In this document: positions 30,502 through 38,705 of the stretch, in pieces
Position numbering within the stretch: position 1 is the stretch's first letter
Layout of the letters: each line of letters begins with the position of its first letter
DNA from: 66-474 sp035281745
GTDB lineage: Bacteria; Pseudomonadota; Gammaproteobacteria; Xanthomonadales; Rhodanobacteraceae
Assembly (NCBI GenBank): GCA_035281745.1
Contig: DATEDI010000010.1
Span: 62,001-126,000 of the forward strand
Direction: 5' to 3'
DNA length: 64,000 nt
Position numbers and translations under genes: made by a program
The notes under the pieces: model-generated
What the model was told of the DNA's origin: nothing
What the model saw: only the letters and a program-made list of their open reading frames with translations
The model's database searches: none

Positions 30502-32403
30502 ATGACGAACGCCTGGAACATCGATACCGCCCGTTTTGCGTATTCGGTCGCGCACTGGAGCGACGGCTACGTCGACATCGACGCGCAGGGTCGCGCCGTC
30601 ATGCGTCCGCGAGGCGGAGAAGGTCCGGCGATCGCGCTGGACGAGGCGATCACGCGGGCACGGGCCATGGGTCTGCGCCTGCCCCTGCTGCTGCGCTTTC
30701 CTGACATCCTGCTCGACCGCCGCGCAAAATTGCGCGCCGCCTTCGCCAGCGCGATGCGCGCACACGACTATCCGGGCGGCTACACCGCGCTTTATCCCAT
30801 CAAGGTCAACCAGCAACGCGCGGTGGCGGGCACGCTGGCACAAGGTCCGCTGTCGCCTCGCGCTGCCGGCACCGGCTTCGGACTGGAGGCCGGTTCCAAA
30901 CCCGAATTGCTGGCGGTGCTGGGGCTGGCGCAGCCGGGTTCGCTGGTGGTGTGCAACGGTTACAAGGATGCCGAATACATCCGCATTGCACTGATCGGCC
31001 GCAAACTCGGGATCGACGTGGTGATCGTGATCGAGAAACCTTCCGAACTCGAACACGTGATCGCCGAAGCGAAGTCGCTGGATGTCGAACCGAAGCTCGG
31101 CGTACGCGTGCGGCTGGCCTCGCTCGGCGCCGGCAAGTGGCAGAACACCGGTGGCGACAAGAGCAAGTTCGGGCTCACGCCCGCGCAACTGCTGGCGCTG
31201 GTCGAGCGCCTGCGCGAAGCGAACCTGACGCACACGATGCGCCTGCTGCACTTCCACATGGGCTCGCAGATTTCCAACCTGCGCGACATCGCGGCCGGCA
31301 TGCGCGAGGCGGTGCGGCATTTCGCGGAACTTCGTGCGGCCGGACTGCCGCTCGATCACGTCGATGTCGGCGGCGGCCTCGGGGTCGATTACGAGGGCAC
31401 GCGTTCACGCGGCGAATGTTCGATCAACTACGACATCGGGCAGTACGCCGATGCCGTGGTCGCGCCGCTGGCAGCCGCGTGCGCCGAATGGAATCTGCCG
31501 CCGCCGCGCGTGCTCACCGAATCGGGTCGCGCGATGACCGCGCACCACGCGGTGCTGGTGGTCAACGTCAGCGAAGTGGAAGCGGCGCCGGATGGCGCGG
31601 TGCCCGAGGCAGCGCCGGGCGAGGCAGCGGTGCTGCGATCGCTGCGCGACACCCTGGCGGCGCTGGACAGGCGGCCGGTGCGCGAAGTCTGGCAGGACGC
31701 CCAGCAATATTTGAACGAGGGCCACTTGCTGTACGCGCAGGGCGCACTCGATCTTGCGCAGCGCGCGAAGCTCGACGCACTGTTCCACGCCATCGCGCTC
31801 GGCGTGCGCGCACGCCTGAAACCCGACGAACGCTCGCATCGCGAAATCATCGACACGCTCGATGTGAAGCTGGTCGACAAGTATTTCTGCAATTTTTCGG
31901 TGTTCGAATCGGTCCCGGACGTGTGGGCAATCGACCAGATCTTTCCGATCATGCCGTTGACGCGCCTCGACGAAAAGCCGACACGCCGCGGCACGCTGGC
32001 CGACCTCACCTGCGATTCCGACGGCCGCGTCGACGTGTACGTGGAATCGGGCGACCTCGATGTCAGCCTGCCACTGCACGAATTGCGGCCAGGCGAGCCG
32101 TACCGGCTCGGCATCTTCCTGGTCGGCGCGTATCAGGAAACCCTGGGCGACATCCACAACCTGTTCGGCGATACCGACGCGGTGAACGTGCGCATCGAGG
32201 GCAACGCATTCACGCTGGACGGTGCGCGTCATGGTGATTCCGCCGACATGCTGCTCGATTACGTCGGCTACAAGCCCGACGATTTGCGCGCGGCCTATCG
32301 CGAAAAGCTCGCAGCCGCCGACTTGCAAGGCGACGCGGGCAAGCGCCTCGAAGCCGCGCTGGAAGCGGGCCTGATCGGCTACACGTACCTGCAGGAAACC
32401 TGA
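30502..32403 (+). CDS. speA: SpeA, biosynthetic arginine decarboxylase
   Basis: The 633-aa PLP enzyme turns arginine into agmatine, the first step to putrescine. The PLP-binding Lys is near residue 101 in LYPIKVNQQRAV. Other family blocks are GLEAGSKPELLAVL, HFHMGSQISNLRDIA, DVGGGLGVDYEGT and NFSVFESVPDVWAIDQ. The ATG at 30502 has GGAGAA nine bases upstream. It is divergent from speE, and the two enzymes serve the same polyamine pathway. Genes for agmatine breakdown are not in the window. Confidence 0.95.
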   Translation: MTNAWNIDTARFAYSVAHWSDGYVDIDAQGRAVMRPRGGEGPAIALDEAITRARAMGLRLPLLLRFPDILLDRRAKLRAAFASAMRAHDYPGGYTALYPIKVNQQRAVAGTLAQGPLSPRAAGTGFGLEAGSKPELLAVLGLAQPGSLVVCNGYKDAEYIRIALIGRKLGIDVVIVIEKPSELEHVIAEAKSLDVEPKLGVRVRLASLGAGKWQNTGGDKSKFGLTPAQLLALVERLREANLTHTMRLLHFHMGSQISNLRDIAAGMREAVRHFAELRAAGLPLDHVDVGGGLGVDYEGTRSRGECSINYDIGQYADAVVAPLAAACAEWNLPPPRVLTESGRAMTAHHAVLVVNVSEVEAAPDGAVPEAAPGEAAVLRSLRDTLAALDRRPVREVWQDAQQYLNEGHLLYAQGALDLAQRAKLDALFHAIALGVRARLKPDERSHREIIDTLDVKLVDKYFCNFSVFESVPDVWAIDQIFPIMPLTRLDEKPTRRGTLADLTCDSDGRVDVYVESGDLDVSLPLHELRPGEPYRLGIFLVGAYQETLGDIHNLFGDTDAVNVRIEGNAFTLDGARHGDSADMLLDYVGYKPDDLRAAYREKLAAADLQGDAGKRLEAALEAGLIGYTYLQET

Positions 32404-32406
32404 GCC

Positions 32407-33162
32407 TTACGCATCGCGCGCGATCTGCAGCCCGGCCACCGACTGGCTGACCGGCATCAGTTCGAGGCGGGTGACGTCGAGGTGCGGCGGCAGGTTGGCG
32501 ATCCACCAGATGGTGTCGGCGATGTCGTCGCCGGTGATCGGATGCGCGCCTGCGTAGAGCTTGTCGGATGCGGGCTGGTTGCCGCCGGTGCGCACCAGCG
32601 TGAACTCGGTTTCGGCCATACCGGGTTCGATGTTGGTCACGCGCACGCCGGTGCCGTGCAGGTCGGTGCGCAGATTCGTGGAAAAATGCGTCACGAACGC
32701 CTTGGTGCCGCCGTACACGTTGCCGCCGGTGTACGGGTAGGTGCCGGAAATCGAACTGATGTTGGCGATCGCGCCGCGCCGCTCGATCAGCTTCGGCAAC
32801 AGCAGTCGCGTCAGCGTGACCAGCGCGGTGATGTTGGTGTCGATCATCTGCCGCCATTGCGCGAGATCGCAATCCTGCGCCTTGGCGGTGCCGAGCGCGA
32901 GACCGGCGTTGTTGACCAGCAGGTCGACATCGCGAAATTCCTTCGGCAGCCCATCGAGCGCGGCACGCATTGCGGCTTCATCGCGGATGTCGAATGCGGC
33001 GACGTGCACGCGGTCGGCGCCGAACCGCTCGACCAGTTTCGCGAGGCGTTCGGCGCGGCGCGCGCAAGCGATCACGCGCCAACCGTTCGCGGCGAACTTC
33101 GCCGCGATGGCGGCGCCGAAGCCCGCGGATGCGCCGGTGACGAGAACTGTTTTGCCGGACAT
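32407..33162 (-). CDS. YdfG-like SDR (3-hydroxy acid / malonic semialdehyde reductase)
   Basis: This 251-aa classical SDR has the cofactor motif TGASAGFGAAIAAKF, the NNAGLALG motif, a Ser in ISSISGTYPYTGG and the YGGTK catalytic pair. The segment VRVTNIEPGMAETEF is characteristic of the YdfG group, which reduces 3-hydroxy acids and malonic semialdehyde with NADP. It ends 3 nt from the convergent speA stop. A degenerate repeat region lies upstream of its start. Confidence 0.85.
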   Translation of the reverse strand: MSGKTVLVTGASAGFGAAIAAKFAANGWRVIACARRAERLAKLVERFGADRVHVAAFDIRDEAAMRAALDGLPKEFRDVDLLVNNAGLALGTAKAQDCDLAQWRQMIDTNITALVTLTRLLLPKLIERRGAIANISSISGTYPYTGGNVYGGTKAFVTHFSTNLRTDLHGTGVRVTNIEPGMAETEFTLVRTGGNQPASDKLYAGAHPITGDDIADTIWWIANLPPHLDVTRLELMPVSQSVAGLQIARDA

Positions 33163-33174
33163 GGGAACTGGGGC

Positions 33175-33305
33175 ACTCCAAAACCGATTGCTCGCCGCGT
33201 CCTGCGGCTCGCCCTACGGGCCATCGGCTACGCCGATGTTCGCTTCGGCCTCCTGCCTTCGCAGTCCGGGTTCCGCGCTGCGCGCGGCCCCGGAGTGACG
33301 ACGAG
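33175..33305. repeat. Degenerate dispersed repeat region
   Basis: This GC-rich non-coding stretch has the inverted words GCCCTACGGGCC, CGGCTACGCCG and GCGCTGCGCGC, ending CCCCGGAGTGACGACGAG. It resembles the remnant repeat block near 22965-23060. No gene is seen. Confidence 0.45.
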
Positions 33306-33363
33306 ATGATCGTTACGCTTTCCACGAGCCCCCGGTCTCGACTCCCGAGTCCCGACTCCGAAA

Positions 33364-33984
33364 CTATTTTTCCTTCAGCGGAATCCCGTGGATGCCCGCC
33401 GAGGAAAGCTGCTTCTGCACGTCCTGAAGTTGCGTGGCGGAAGCAAACGGCCCGATCCGCACGCGGTTCCAGACCTGGCCATCAAGGGTGACCGCCTGCA
33501 CGTGCGCGGTGAAGCCCTGCAGCGCGAGCTTGGCTTTCATCGCGTCAGCGTCGCTGGCTTTCGGAAACGCGCCCACCTGCAACACGTAACCGCCTTCCGA
33601 AGACGCAGCGCCCGTCGCGTTCGTGGCGGCGGGCGCGGATGCGCTGGCGTTGTTGGCGGCGGCGGCCTGCTGCTGCTCGGCCTTGGCCATCGCGGAAAGT
33701 TCCGCGTTGGGAATCACCACTTCCTTTTCCGGCAGCACCTTGTAGAAGTCGAACTGCGAAGCGCTGGAGGCCGCGCTGCTGCCGGCGATGCCGGGCGAGC
33801 TGCCTTGTTGCGCGACCGCGTCCGGGTTGGCCTGGGGTTGATCGGTGCGGCGCAGGCTGGGCAGGTGCCGGCTCGCGAACGCGAACAGGATCAGTCCCAC
33901 CACCACGCCCGCCAGGAAAAGGGCCCAGCCCGGGAACCCCGAACCGCCGTTGCGTACCGCTTGTTTGCCATTGCGTGTTGCCAC
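33364..33984 (-). CDS. SPOR-domain membrane protein, FtsN-like
   Basis: The 206-aa protein has one N-terminal transmembrane segment (about residues 19-38, WALFLAGVVVGLILFAFA), a disordered Ala/Gln/Ser linker and a C-terminal SPOR domain (about 130-205; YVLQVGAFPKASDADAMKAK and WNRVRIGPFAS). SPOR domains bind denuded septal peptidoglycan, and a single-pass SPOR protein downstream of argS is the usual place of FtsN-like division proteins. The N-terminal FtsN essential region cannot be confirmed by eye. Confidence 0.85.
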   Translation of the reverse strand: MATRNGKQAVRNGGSGFPGWALFLAGVVVGLILFAFASRHLPSLRRTDQPQANPDAVAQQGSSPGIAGSSAASSASQFDFYKVLPEKEVVIPNAELSAMAKAEQQQAAAANNASASAPAATNATGAASSEGGYVLQVGAFPKASDADAMKAKLALQGFTAHVQAVTLDGQVWNRVRIGPFASATQLQDVQKQLSSAGIHGIPLKEK

Positions 33985-34066
33985 TGCCAGACCTCGTATG
34001 CCTTGTATGCGTATGCGTGCGGCCGAGTGGAGGCCGCATCAGTCGTTCATCGAAAAATGGAAATCG

Positions 34067-35860
34067 TCACATCGATTCGGGAGCCGACACACCCAGCATG
34101 CCGAGTCCGTTGGCGAGCACCTGCCGGGTGGCATACGCCAGCGCCACGCGCGCGTTGCGCAGGTCGTCGTCGTCCACCAGGAACTGCTCGGCGTTGTACC
34201 AGACATGGAAGGCGCCGGCCAGTTCACGCAGGTATTGTGCCAGCAGATGCGGTTCACGGCTGGCCGCCGCGACTTCGACGATTTCCGGGAAGCGCGAAAC
34301 TTCCACCATCACGCAACGGGCGTGCTCGCCCTGCAGCCGATGCAGATGCGTCAGCGCCTTGCGTTGCTCGAAAATGATCGAGCGGTCGTGCATCTGGCGA
34401 TGCACGCTGCACACGCGGGCGTGCGCATACTGGATGTAGTAGACCGGATTGTCGTTGGTCTGGGCGCGCGCCAGGTCGATGTCGAACACCAGTTGCGAAT
34501 CGCTCTTGCGCGCAATCAGGAAATAGCGCGTGGCGTCCAGGCCGGCCATCTCGATCAGGTCGCGCAGGGTGACGTAACTGCCGGCGCGCTTGGAAATCTT
34601 CACTTCCTCGCCGCCCTTCATCACCGTCACCATCTGGTGCAGCACGTATTCGGGCCAGTCCTTCGGAATGCCGATGTCCAGTGCCTGCAGGCCGGCGCGC
34701 ACGCGCGCCAGCGAGCCGTGGTGGTCGGCGCCGAGCTCGGTGACCGCACGCTTGTAGCCGCGCTCCCATTTGGAAAGGTGGTAGGCGACGTCCGGCACGA
34801 AGTAGGTGTAGGTGCCGTCGGATTTCCGCATCACGCGGTCCTTGTCGTCGCCGAAGCCGGTCGCGCGCAGCCACAGTGCGCCATCGGCTTCGTAGGAATG
34901 GCCTTGTTGCGCGATGCGGTCCACCACACGCTGCACTTCGCCTTCGGTGTAGAGCGACGATTCCAGGAAATACACGTCGAACTCCACGCCGAAGGCGCGC
35001 AAGTCCTCGTCTTGCTCGCGGCGCAGCCACGCCACCGCGAATTCGCGGATCGCATCGAGGTCGTCCGGGTCCTGCTTCGCGGTGATCTTGTAGCCCGTCG
35101 TTTCGGGCGCTGCCGCATCGAGATCCTGCTTGTCGAATTCGCGCAGGTACTCGCGAACCTTGTCGCCGACATAGCCGCCGCCGGTGATCGTCGCACCGCG
35201 GCTGTAATCGTTCGCCACGTCGCGTATGTAATCGCCGCGATAGCCGTCCGCGGGCCAGCGCGGGTCATCCGGTTCAATGCCCTTGATGCGCGCCTGCACC
35301 GACAGCGCCAGATTCTGGATCTGCGCGCCGGCGTCGTTGTAGTAAAACTCGCGATACACCTTCCAGCCGGTGGCGGAGAACAGCCGCGCCAAGGTGTCGC
35401 CGGTCGCGGCGGCCCGTGCATGGCCGACGTGCAGTGGCCCGGTCGGGTTCGCCGACACGAATTCAACGCCCACCGCCCGGTGGGCGCCGGATTGGCTGTG
35501 CCCGTATTGCGCGCCTTCGTGCAGCACGCGCCGGATTTCATCGTGCCACGCGGCGCCGGTCAGGAAAAAGTTGATGAACCCCGGTCCCGCGATTTCGACC
35601 CGTTCGAGCAGCGAACTGTCAGGCAGCGCAGCCACGATCATTTCCGCCACCTCGCGGGGCTTGCGTCCAGGCGATTTGGCCAGCAGCAATGCTGCGTTGC
35701 AGGCGAAGTCACCGTACTCGCGCGAGCGCGTGCGTTCGATCACGAAATCGGGAGCCGGAACATCCAGCGCGCCGTCGCGGCGCAGGCTGTCCAGCGCGTG
35801 CAGCAACAGATCGCGGAGGGCGTTTTTCACGGGAGGGCGGCTCGAGGGGCAGTCATTCAT
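34067..35860 (-). CDS. argS: ArgS, arginyl-tRNA synthetase
   Basis: The 597-aa class I synthetase has the HIGH-type motif in SANPTGPLHVGHARAA, the KMSKS-equivalent EVKISKRAGSYVTL, an ArgRS N-terminal additional domain (about 1-110) and the anticodon-binding DALR domain at the C-terminus. The start at 35860 (MNDCPSSRPPVKNALRDLLL) avoids a longer frame reading into an AT-rich spacer. The SPOR-domain gene follows 82 bp downstream. A GCGGCC/GGCCGC hairpin lies between them (about 34024-34042) with no T-run. Confidence 0.95.
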   Translation of the reverse strand: MNDCPSSRPPVKNALRDLLLHALDSLRRDGALDVPAPDFVIERTRSREYGDFACNAALLLAKSPGRKPREVAEMIVAALPDSSLLERVEIAGPGFINFFLTGAAWHDEIRRVLHEGAQYGHSQSGAHRAVGVEFVSANPTGPLHVGHARAAATGDTLARLFSATGWKVYREFYYNDAGAQIQNLALSVQARIKGIEPDDPRWPADGYRGDYIRDVANDYSRGATITGGGYVGDKVREYLREFDKQDLDAAAPETTGYKITAKQDPDDLDAIREFAVAWLRREQDEDLRAFGVEFDVYFLESSLYTEGEVQRVVDRIAQQGHSYEADGALWLRATGFGDDKDRVMRKSDGTYTYFVPDVAYHLSKWERGYKRAVTELGADHHGSLARVRAGLQALDIGIPKDWPEYVLHQMVTVMKGGEEVKISKRAGSYVTLRDLIEMAGLDATRYFLIARKSDSQLVFDIDLARAQTNDNPVYYIQYAHARVCSVHRQMHDRSIIFEQRKALTHLHRLQGEHARCVMVEVSRFPEIVEVAAASREPHLLAQYLRELAGAFHVWYNAEQFLVDDDDLRNARVALAYATRQVLANGLGMLGVSAPESM

Positions 35861-36121
35861 CCTAGCGCAGCGACCTGCTGCAACCCAACCCGCAGCCTGT
35901 GGATAACCCAGTGGATACCGGCGCAAACCGAGGTTTTCGAAAGGACTCTTCTCGCGCGTTTGGGGACGAGTCAGACAAAAAACATTAGTAGATTCATTTG
36001 TATACAAGGTATTTGCCGAAACCGCACGAAAATGAAGCGCCAAACGCTTGTGATTCTGCATTGTGCATAACTGACCGAGGGCGAAGACGCGTCAGGCGCC
36101 TTGTGCGAAGCCGGTTCCGGG
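35861..36121. other. Non-coding spacer between argS and the radC-side element
   Basis: No gene is seen. It contains an AT-rich patch (about 35975-36075) with TTTGTATACAAGG, whose TTGTATACAA core is a perfect 10-bp palindrome, and a TTGTGCATAACTG segment. argS promoter elements probably lie here, but no consensus pair is convincing. Confidence 0.4.
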
Positions 36122-36201
36122 CAAAACGGGGCTTGCAAGGCTGTTCTGGCCCGCACCGGCACGCGGCAGAACTGTCGCGGTCTTCGAATCGATCCCGATC
36201 T
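36122..36201 (-). repeat. Stop-codon-linked two-hairpin element, degraded copy G
   Basis: On the minus strand it starts directly after the radC stop with AGATCGGGATCGATTCG, a much altered hairpin 2. It ends with CCAGAACAGCC, TTGCA, AGCCCCG and a T-run, aligned to copy C (CCAGAACGGCC, TTGCA). The centre is shorter than in intact copies. Confidence 0.55.
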
Positions 36202-36867
36202 TCAGATCAGCCCACGCGCAGCCATCGACGTCGGCTCGCCCGCGCCGACCACCAGGTGATCGAGCACGCGGACGCCGACGAGTTGCAGCGCGTCGCGCAA
36301 TTGCCGTGTGATGTTGCGATCGGCAGCGGAAGGTTCGGCGATGCCGCTCGGATGGTTGTGGGCCAGGATCACCGCCGCGGCGTTGTGCTTCAGCGAGGCG
36401 CGCACCACCTCGCGCGGATGCACCGACGCGCCATCCAGCGTGCCGCGAAACAGCTCCTCGAAAGCCAGCACCCGATGGCGGTTGTCGAGGAACAGGCAGG
36501 CGAACACTTCGTAGGGTTTGTGCGCCAATTGCGCCTTCAGGAACGCGGCGCTGTCGCGCGGGCTGGTCAACGCGGTGCGCGCGGAGAGTTCCTCACCCAG
36601 GCACCGACGCGCCAGTTCCAGTCCCGCGACCAGTCGCGCACGTTTGGCTGGCCCGAGTCCCGGCACGTCGTCGACAACTTTGGACAACAGCGCGTTCAAG
36701 CTGCCAGCGCTGGTCAAAAGGTCGCGTCCCATGTCCAGCGCGCTGCGTCCGCGCACGCCGCTGCCCAGCAATATCGCCACCAGTTCCGCGGCCGTGAGCG
36801 CGTGGGCGCCGCGCGCCAGCAGTTTTTCGCGGGGACGTTCGTCTTCGGGCCAATCGCGGATGCTCAT
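36202..36867 (-). CDS. radC: RadC-family JAB/MPN protein
   Basis: The 221-aa protein has an N-terminal helix-hairpin-helix region (about 40-75, DDVPGLGPAKRARLVAGLEL) and a C-terminal JAMM metalloprotease-like domain. Its zinc motif is complete: Glu in FEELFRGTLDGASV and HNHPSGIAEPSAADR. The start at 36867 (MSIRDWPEDERPREKLL) is the conserved family start. The function is unsettled, and the old DNA-repair role is doubtful. It is divergent from coaC. A degraded two-hairpin element follows its stop. Confidence 0.92.
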   Translation of the reverse strand: MSIRDWPEDERPREKLLARGAHALTAAELVAILLGSGVRGRSALDMGRDLLTSAGSLNALLSKVVDDVPGLGPAKRARLVAGLELARRCLGEELSARTALTSPRDSAAFLKAQLAHKPYEVFACLFLDNRHRVLAFEELFRGTLDGASVHPREVVRASLKHNAAAVILAHNHPSGIAEPSAADRNITRQLRDALQLVGVRVLDHLVVGAGEPTSMAARGLI

Positions 36868-36983
36868 CGTGCGGGTTCCATGGTGGACGCGACGATCATC
36901 CGTGGCGACGACGTTTTCGCCGAGCGGCGCGCGCACGCGAATCCGGTAAGCTAATCCCGGTTTGTCCGTCAGCGGATTCCGAC

Positions 36984-37559
36984 ATGGGTGTCAGGGAACA
37001 TCGCGCCGGCGAATATCGGCATGTTTTGCTCGGGGTGTCGGGCGGTATTGCCGCATACAAGGCGTGCGAAGTGGTGAGGCGCCTGCGCGACACCGGCGCG
37101 GAAGTGCGCGTGGTGCTCACGGAAAATGCGGAACGATTCGTCACCGCGTTGACGTTTCAGGCGCTTTCCGGCCAGCCGGTGCGTCGCGGGTTGTGGGATG
37201 CCGAAGCCGAGATGGGCATGGGCCACCTGGAACTCGCGCGTTGGGCCGATGCCATCCTGATCGCGCCAGCCTCCGCCGACGTGCTTGCGAAACTCGCGCA
37301 CGGTTTCGCCGACGATCTGCTTTGCACTTTGTGCCTCGCCACCACCGCGCCGCTGGCCGTCGCGCCCGCCATGAACCACCGGATGTGGTTGCATCCGGCG
37401 ACGCAGGCCAATGTCGCCACATTGCGCGCGCGCGGCGCCGCGGTCCTTGGACCCGCCAGCGGCCCGCTCGCGGAAGGCGAATCCGGGCCCGGCCGGATGC
37501 TGGAACCGCAGCAACTGGTGCAGGCGCTGCTGACGCCGGGCGGCACGCATGTCGCATGA
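36984..37559 (+). CDS. coaC: CoaC, phosphopantothenoylcysteine decarboxylase (split from CoaBC)
   Basis: The 191-aa flavoprotein domain decarboxylates 4'-phosphopantothenoylcysteine in CoA synthesis. Visible are GVSGGIAAYKACEVVRRLR, the catalytic His in MGMGHLELARWAD and the PAMNHRMW motif. The substrate-clamp region reads GPLAEGESGPGRM; the position of E. coli Cys158 (ACGD) is Glu here. The domain is normally fused to CoaB in one protein of about 400 aa. Here it ends in TGA at the inter-domain linker, and CoaB starts in the +1 frame with an 11-nt overlap. Confidence 0.9.
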   Translation: MGVREHRAGEYRHVLLGVSGGIAAYKACEVVRRLRDTGAEVRVVLTENAERFVTALTFQALSGQPVRRGLWDAEAEMGMGHLELARWADAILIAPASADVLAKLAHGFADDLLCTLCLATTAPLAVAPAMNHRMWLHPATQANVATLRARGAAVLGPASGPLAEGESGPGRMLEPQQLVQALLTPGGTHVA

Positions 37560-38223
37560 GAACGCGTTGGCCGGCGTCAAGGTCATGATCGATGCCGGGC
37601 CGACCTACGAAGACATCGATCCGGTGCGATTCCTCGGCAACCGCAGTTCCGGCAAGATGGGTTTCGCGATCGCCGAAGCCTGCGTCGGGGAAGGCGCGGA
37701 CGTCACCCTGATCGCCGGACCCGTCGCACTGGCGACCCCCGGCGGCGTCGCGCGCCGGGTGGACGTGCGCAGCGCCCTGCAGATGCGCGATGCGGTGATG
37801 GAGGTGATCGACAACGCCGACATTTTCATCGCGACTGCCGCCGTCGCGGATTGGCGTGTCGCCGAATATTCCTCGCACAAGATCAAGAAAAACGCGTTCG
37901 GCGCACCCGTGCTGGAACTGGTGGAGAATCCCGACATCCTGGCCGAAGTCGCCGCGCGCGACCCCCGTCCGTTCGTGGTCGGGTTCGCCGCCGAAACCGA
38001 CCATGTCGCGAAACACGCGCGCGAAAAACTCGAGCGCAAGAAACTCGACATGCTGGCCGCGAACCATGTCGACGAAAACATCGGGATCGGCGCCGACGAC
38101 AACGCGCTGGAACTGATCTGGCCGGGCGGCAGCGAAACCCTCCCGCGCGCGTCCAAATCGCAGCTTGCGAAAACCCTGGTCGCGCGCATCGCCGCGCGCT
38201 ATCACGCGCGGAAAGCCACATGA
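37549..38223 (+). CDS. coaB: CoaB, phosphopantothenate-cysteine ligase (split from CoaBC)
   Basis: The 224-aa domain joins phosphopantothenate to cysteine using CTP. Conserved elements are VMIDAGPTYEDIDPVRFLGN, RSSGKMGFAIAEAC, the AVADWRVAEYSSHKIKK block with the catalytic Lys, and VGFAAETD. The ATG lies inside the coaC 3' end (ATGTCGCATGA), giving an 11-nt overlap that would allow coupled translation. The TGA overlaps the dut start by 4 nt. Both halves keep full domains. Confidence 0.92.
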   Translation: MSHENALAGVKVMIDAGPTYEDIDPVRFLGNRSSGKMGFAIAEACVGEGADVTLIAGPVALATPGGVARRVDVRSALQMRDAVMEVIDNADIFIATAAVADWRVAEYSSHKIKKNAFGAPVLELVENPDILAEVAARDPRPFVVGFAAETDHVAKHAREKLERKKLDMLAANHVDENIGIGADDNALELIWPGGSETLPRASKSQLAKTLVARIAARYHARKAT

Positions 38224-38696
38224 CCCCGCAAAAACGCACCGCGATACCGGTGGAACTGAAGCGCCTCGATCCGCGCCTCGGCGATTCCATTCCATTGCCG
38301 ACGTATGCCACCGACGGCAGCGCCGCCATGGACCTGCGCGCAGCGTCGGAGCGTGCCGTGACGCTGAATCCCGGCGAGAGCGCGTTGGTTCCGACCGGCT
38401 TGGCGATCCATGTCGCCGACCCCGGCTGGTGCGCGCTGGTCCTGCCGCGCTCGGGCCTGGGCCACAAACACGGACTGGTGCTGGGCAACCTCACGGGCCT
38501 GATCGATGCCGATTACCAGGGGCCGCTGATGATTTCTTGCTGGAACCGCGGCAGCGTGGCGTTTACCATCCAGCCGGGTGACCGCATCGCGCAATTGCTG
38601 GTAACGCCGGTGGCGCGCGTGGTCTGGAGGGTGGTCGAGGAATTCGCACCGAGTGAACGCGGCACCGGTGGCTTCGGTTCCACCGGGGTGGCGTGA
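38220..38696 (+). CDS. dut: Dut, dUTP diphosphatase
   Basis: The 158-aa trimeric dUTPase converts dUTP to dUMP and pyrophosphate. The five motifs are present, including SAAMDLRA, LPRSGLGHKHGLVLGN, GLIDADYQGPL, GDRIAQLLV and the C-terminal RGTGGFGSTG. It starts within the coaB stop (ATGA overlap). The coaBC-dut order is standard in gammaproteobacteria. algC follows 9 nt later, so a coaC-coaB-dut-algC operon is likely. Confidence 0.95.
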   Translation: MTPQKRTAIPVELKRLDPRLGDSIPLPTYATDGSAAMDLRAASERAVTLNPGESALVPTGLAIHVADPGWCALVLPRSGLGHKHGLVLGNLTGLIDADYQGPLMISCWNRGSVAFTIQPGDRIAQLLVTPVARVVWRVVEEFAPSERGTGGFGSTGVA

Positions 38697-38705
38697 CAGG
38701 TCCTG

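Noticed and set aside
33845..36070. 741-codon plus-strand open frame over argS
   Set aside because: It is antisense to a clear ArgRS and has no recognisable protein features.
37540..37565. Programmed ribosomal frameshift joining CoaC and CoaB
   Set aside because: No slippery heptamer or homopolymer run is present. Overlapping start and stop, or a sequence error, explains it better.
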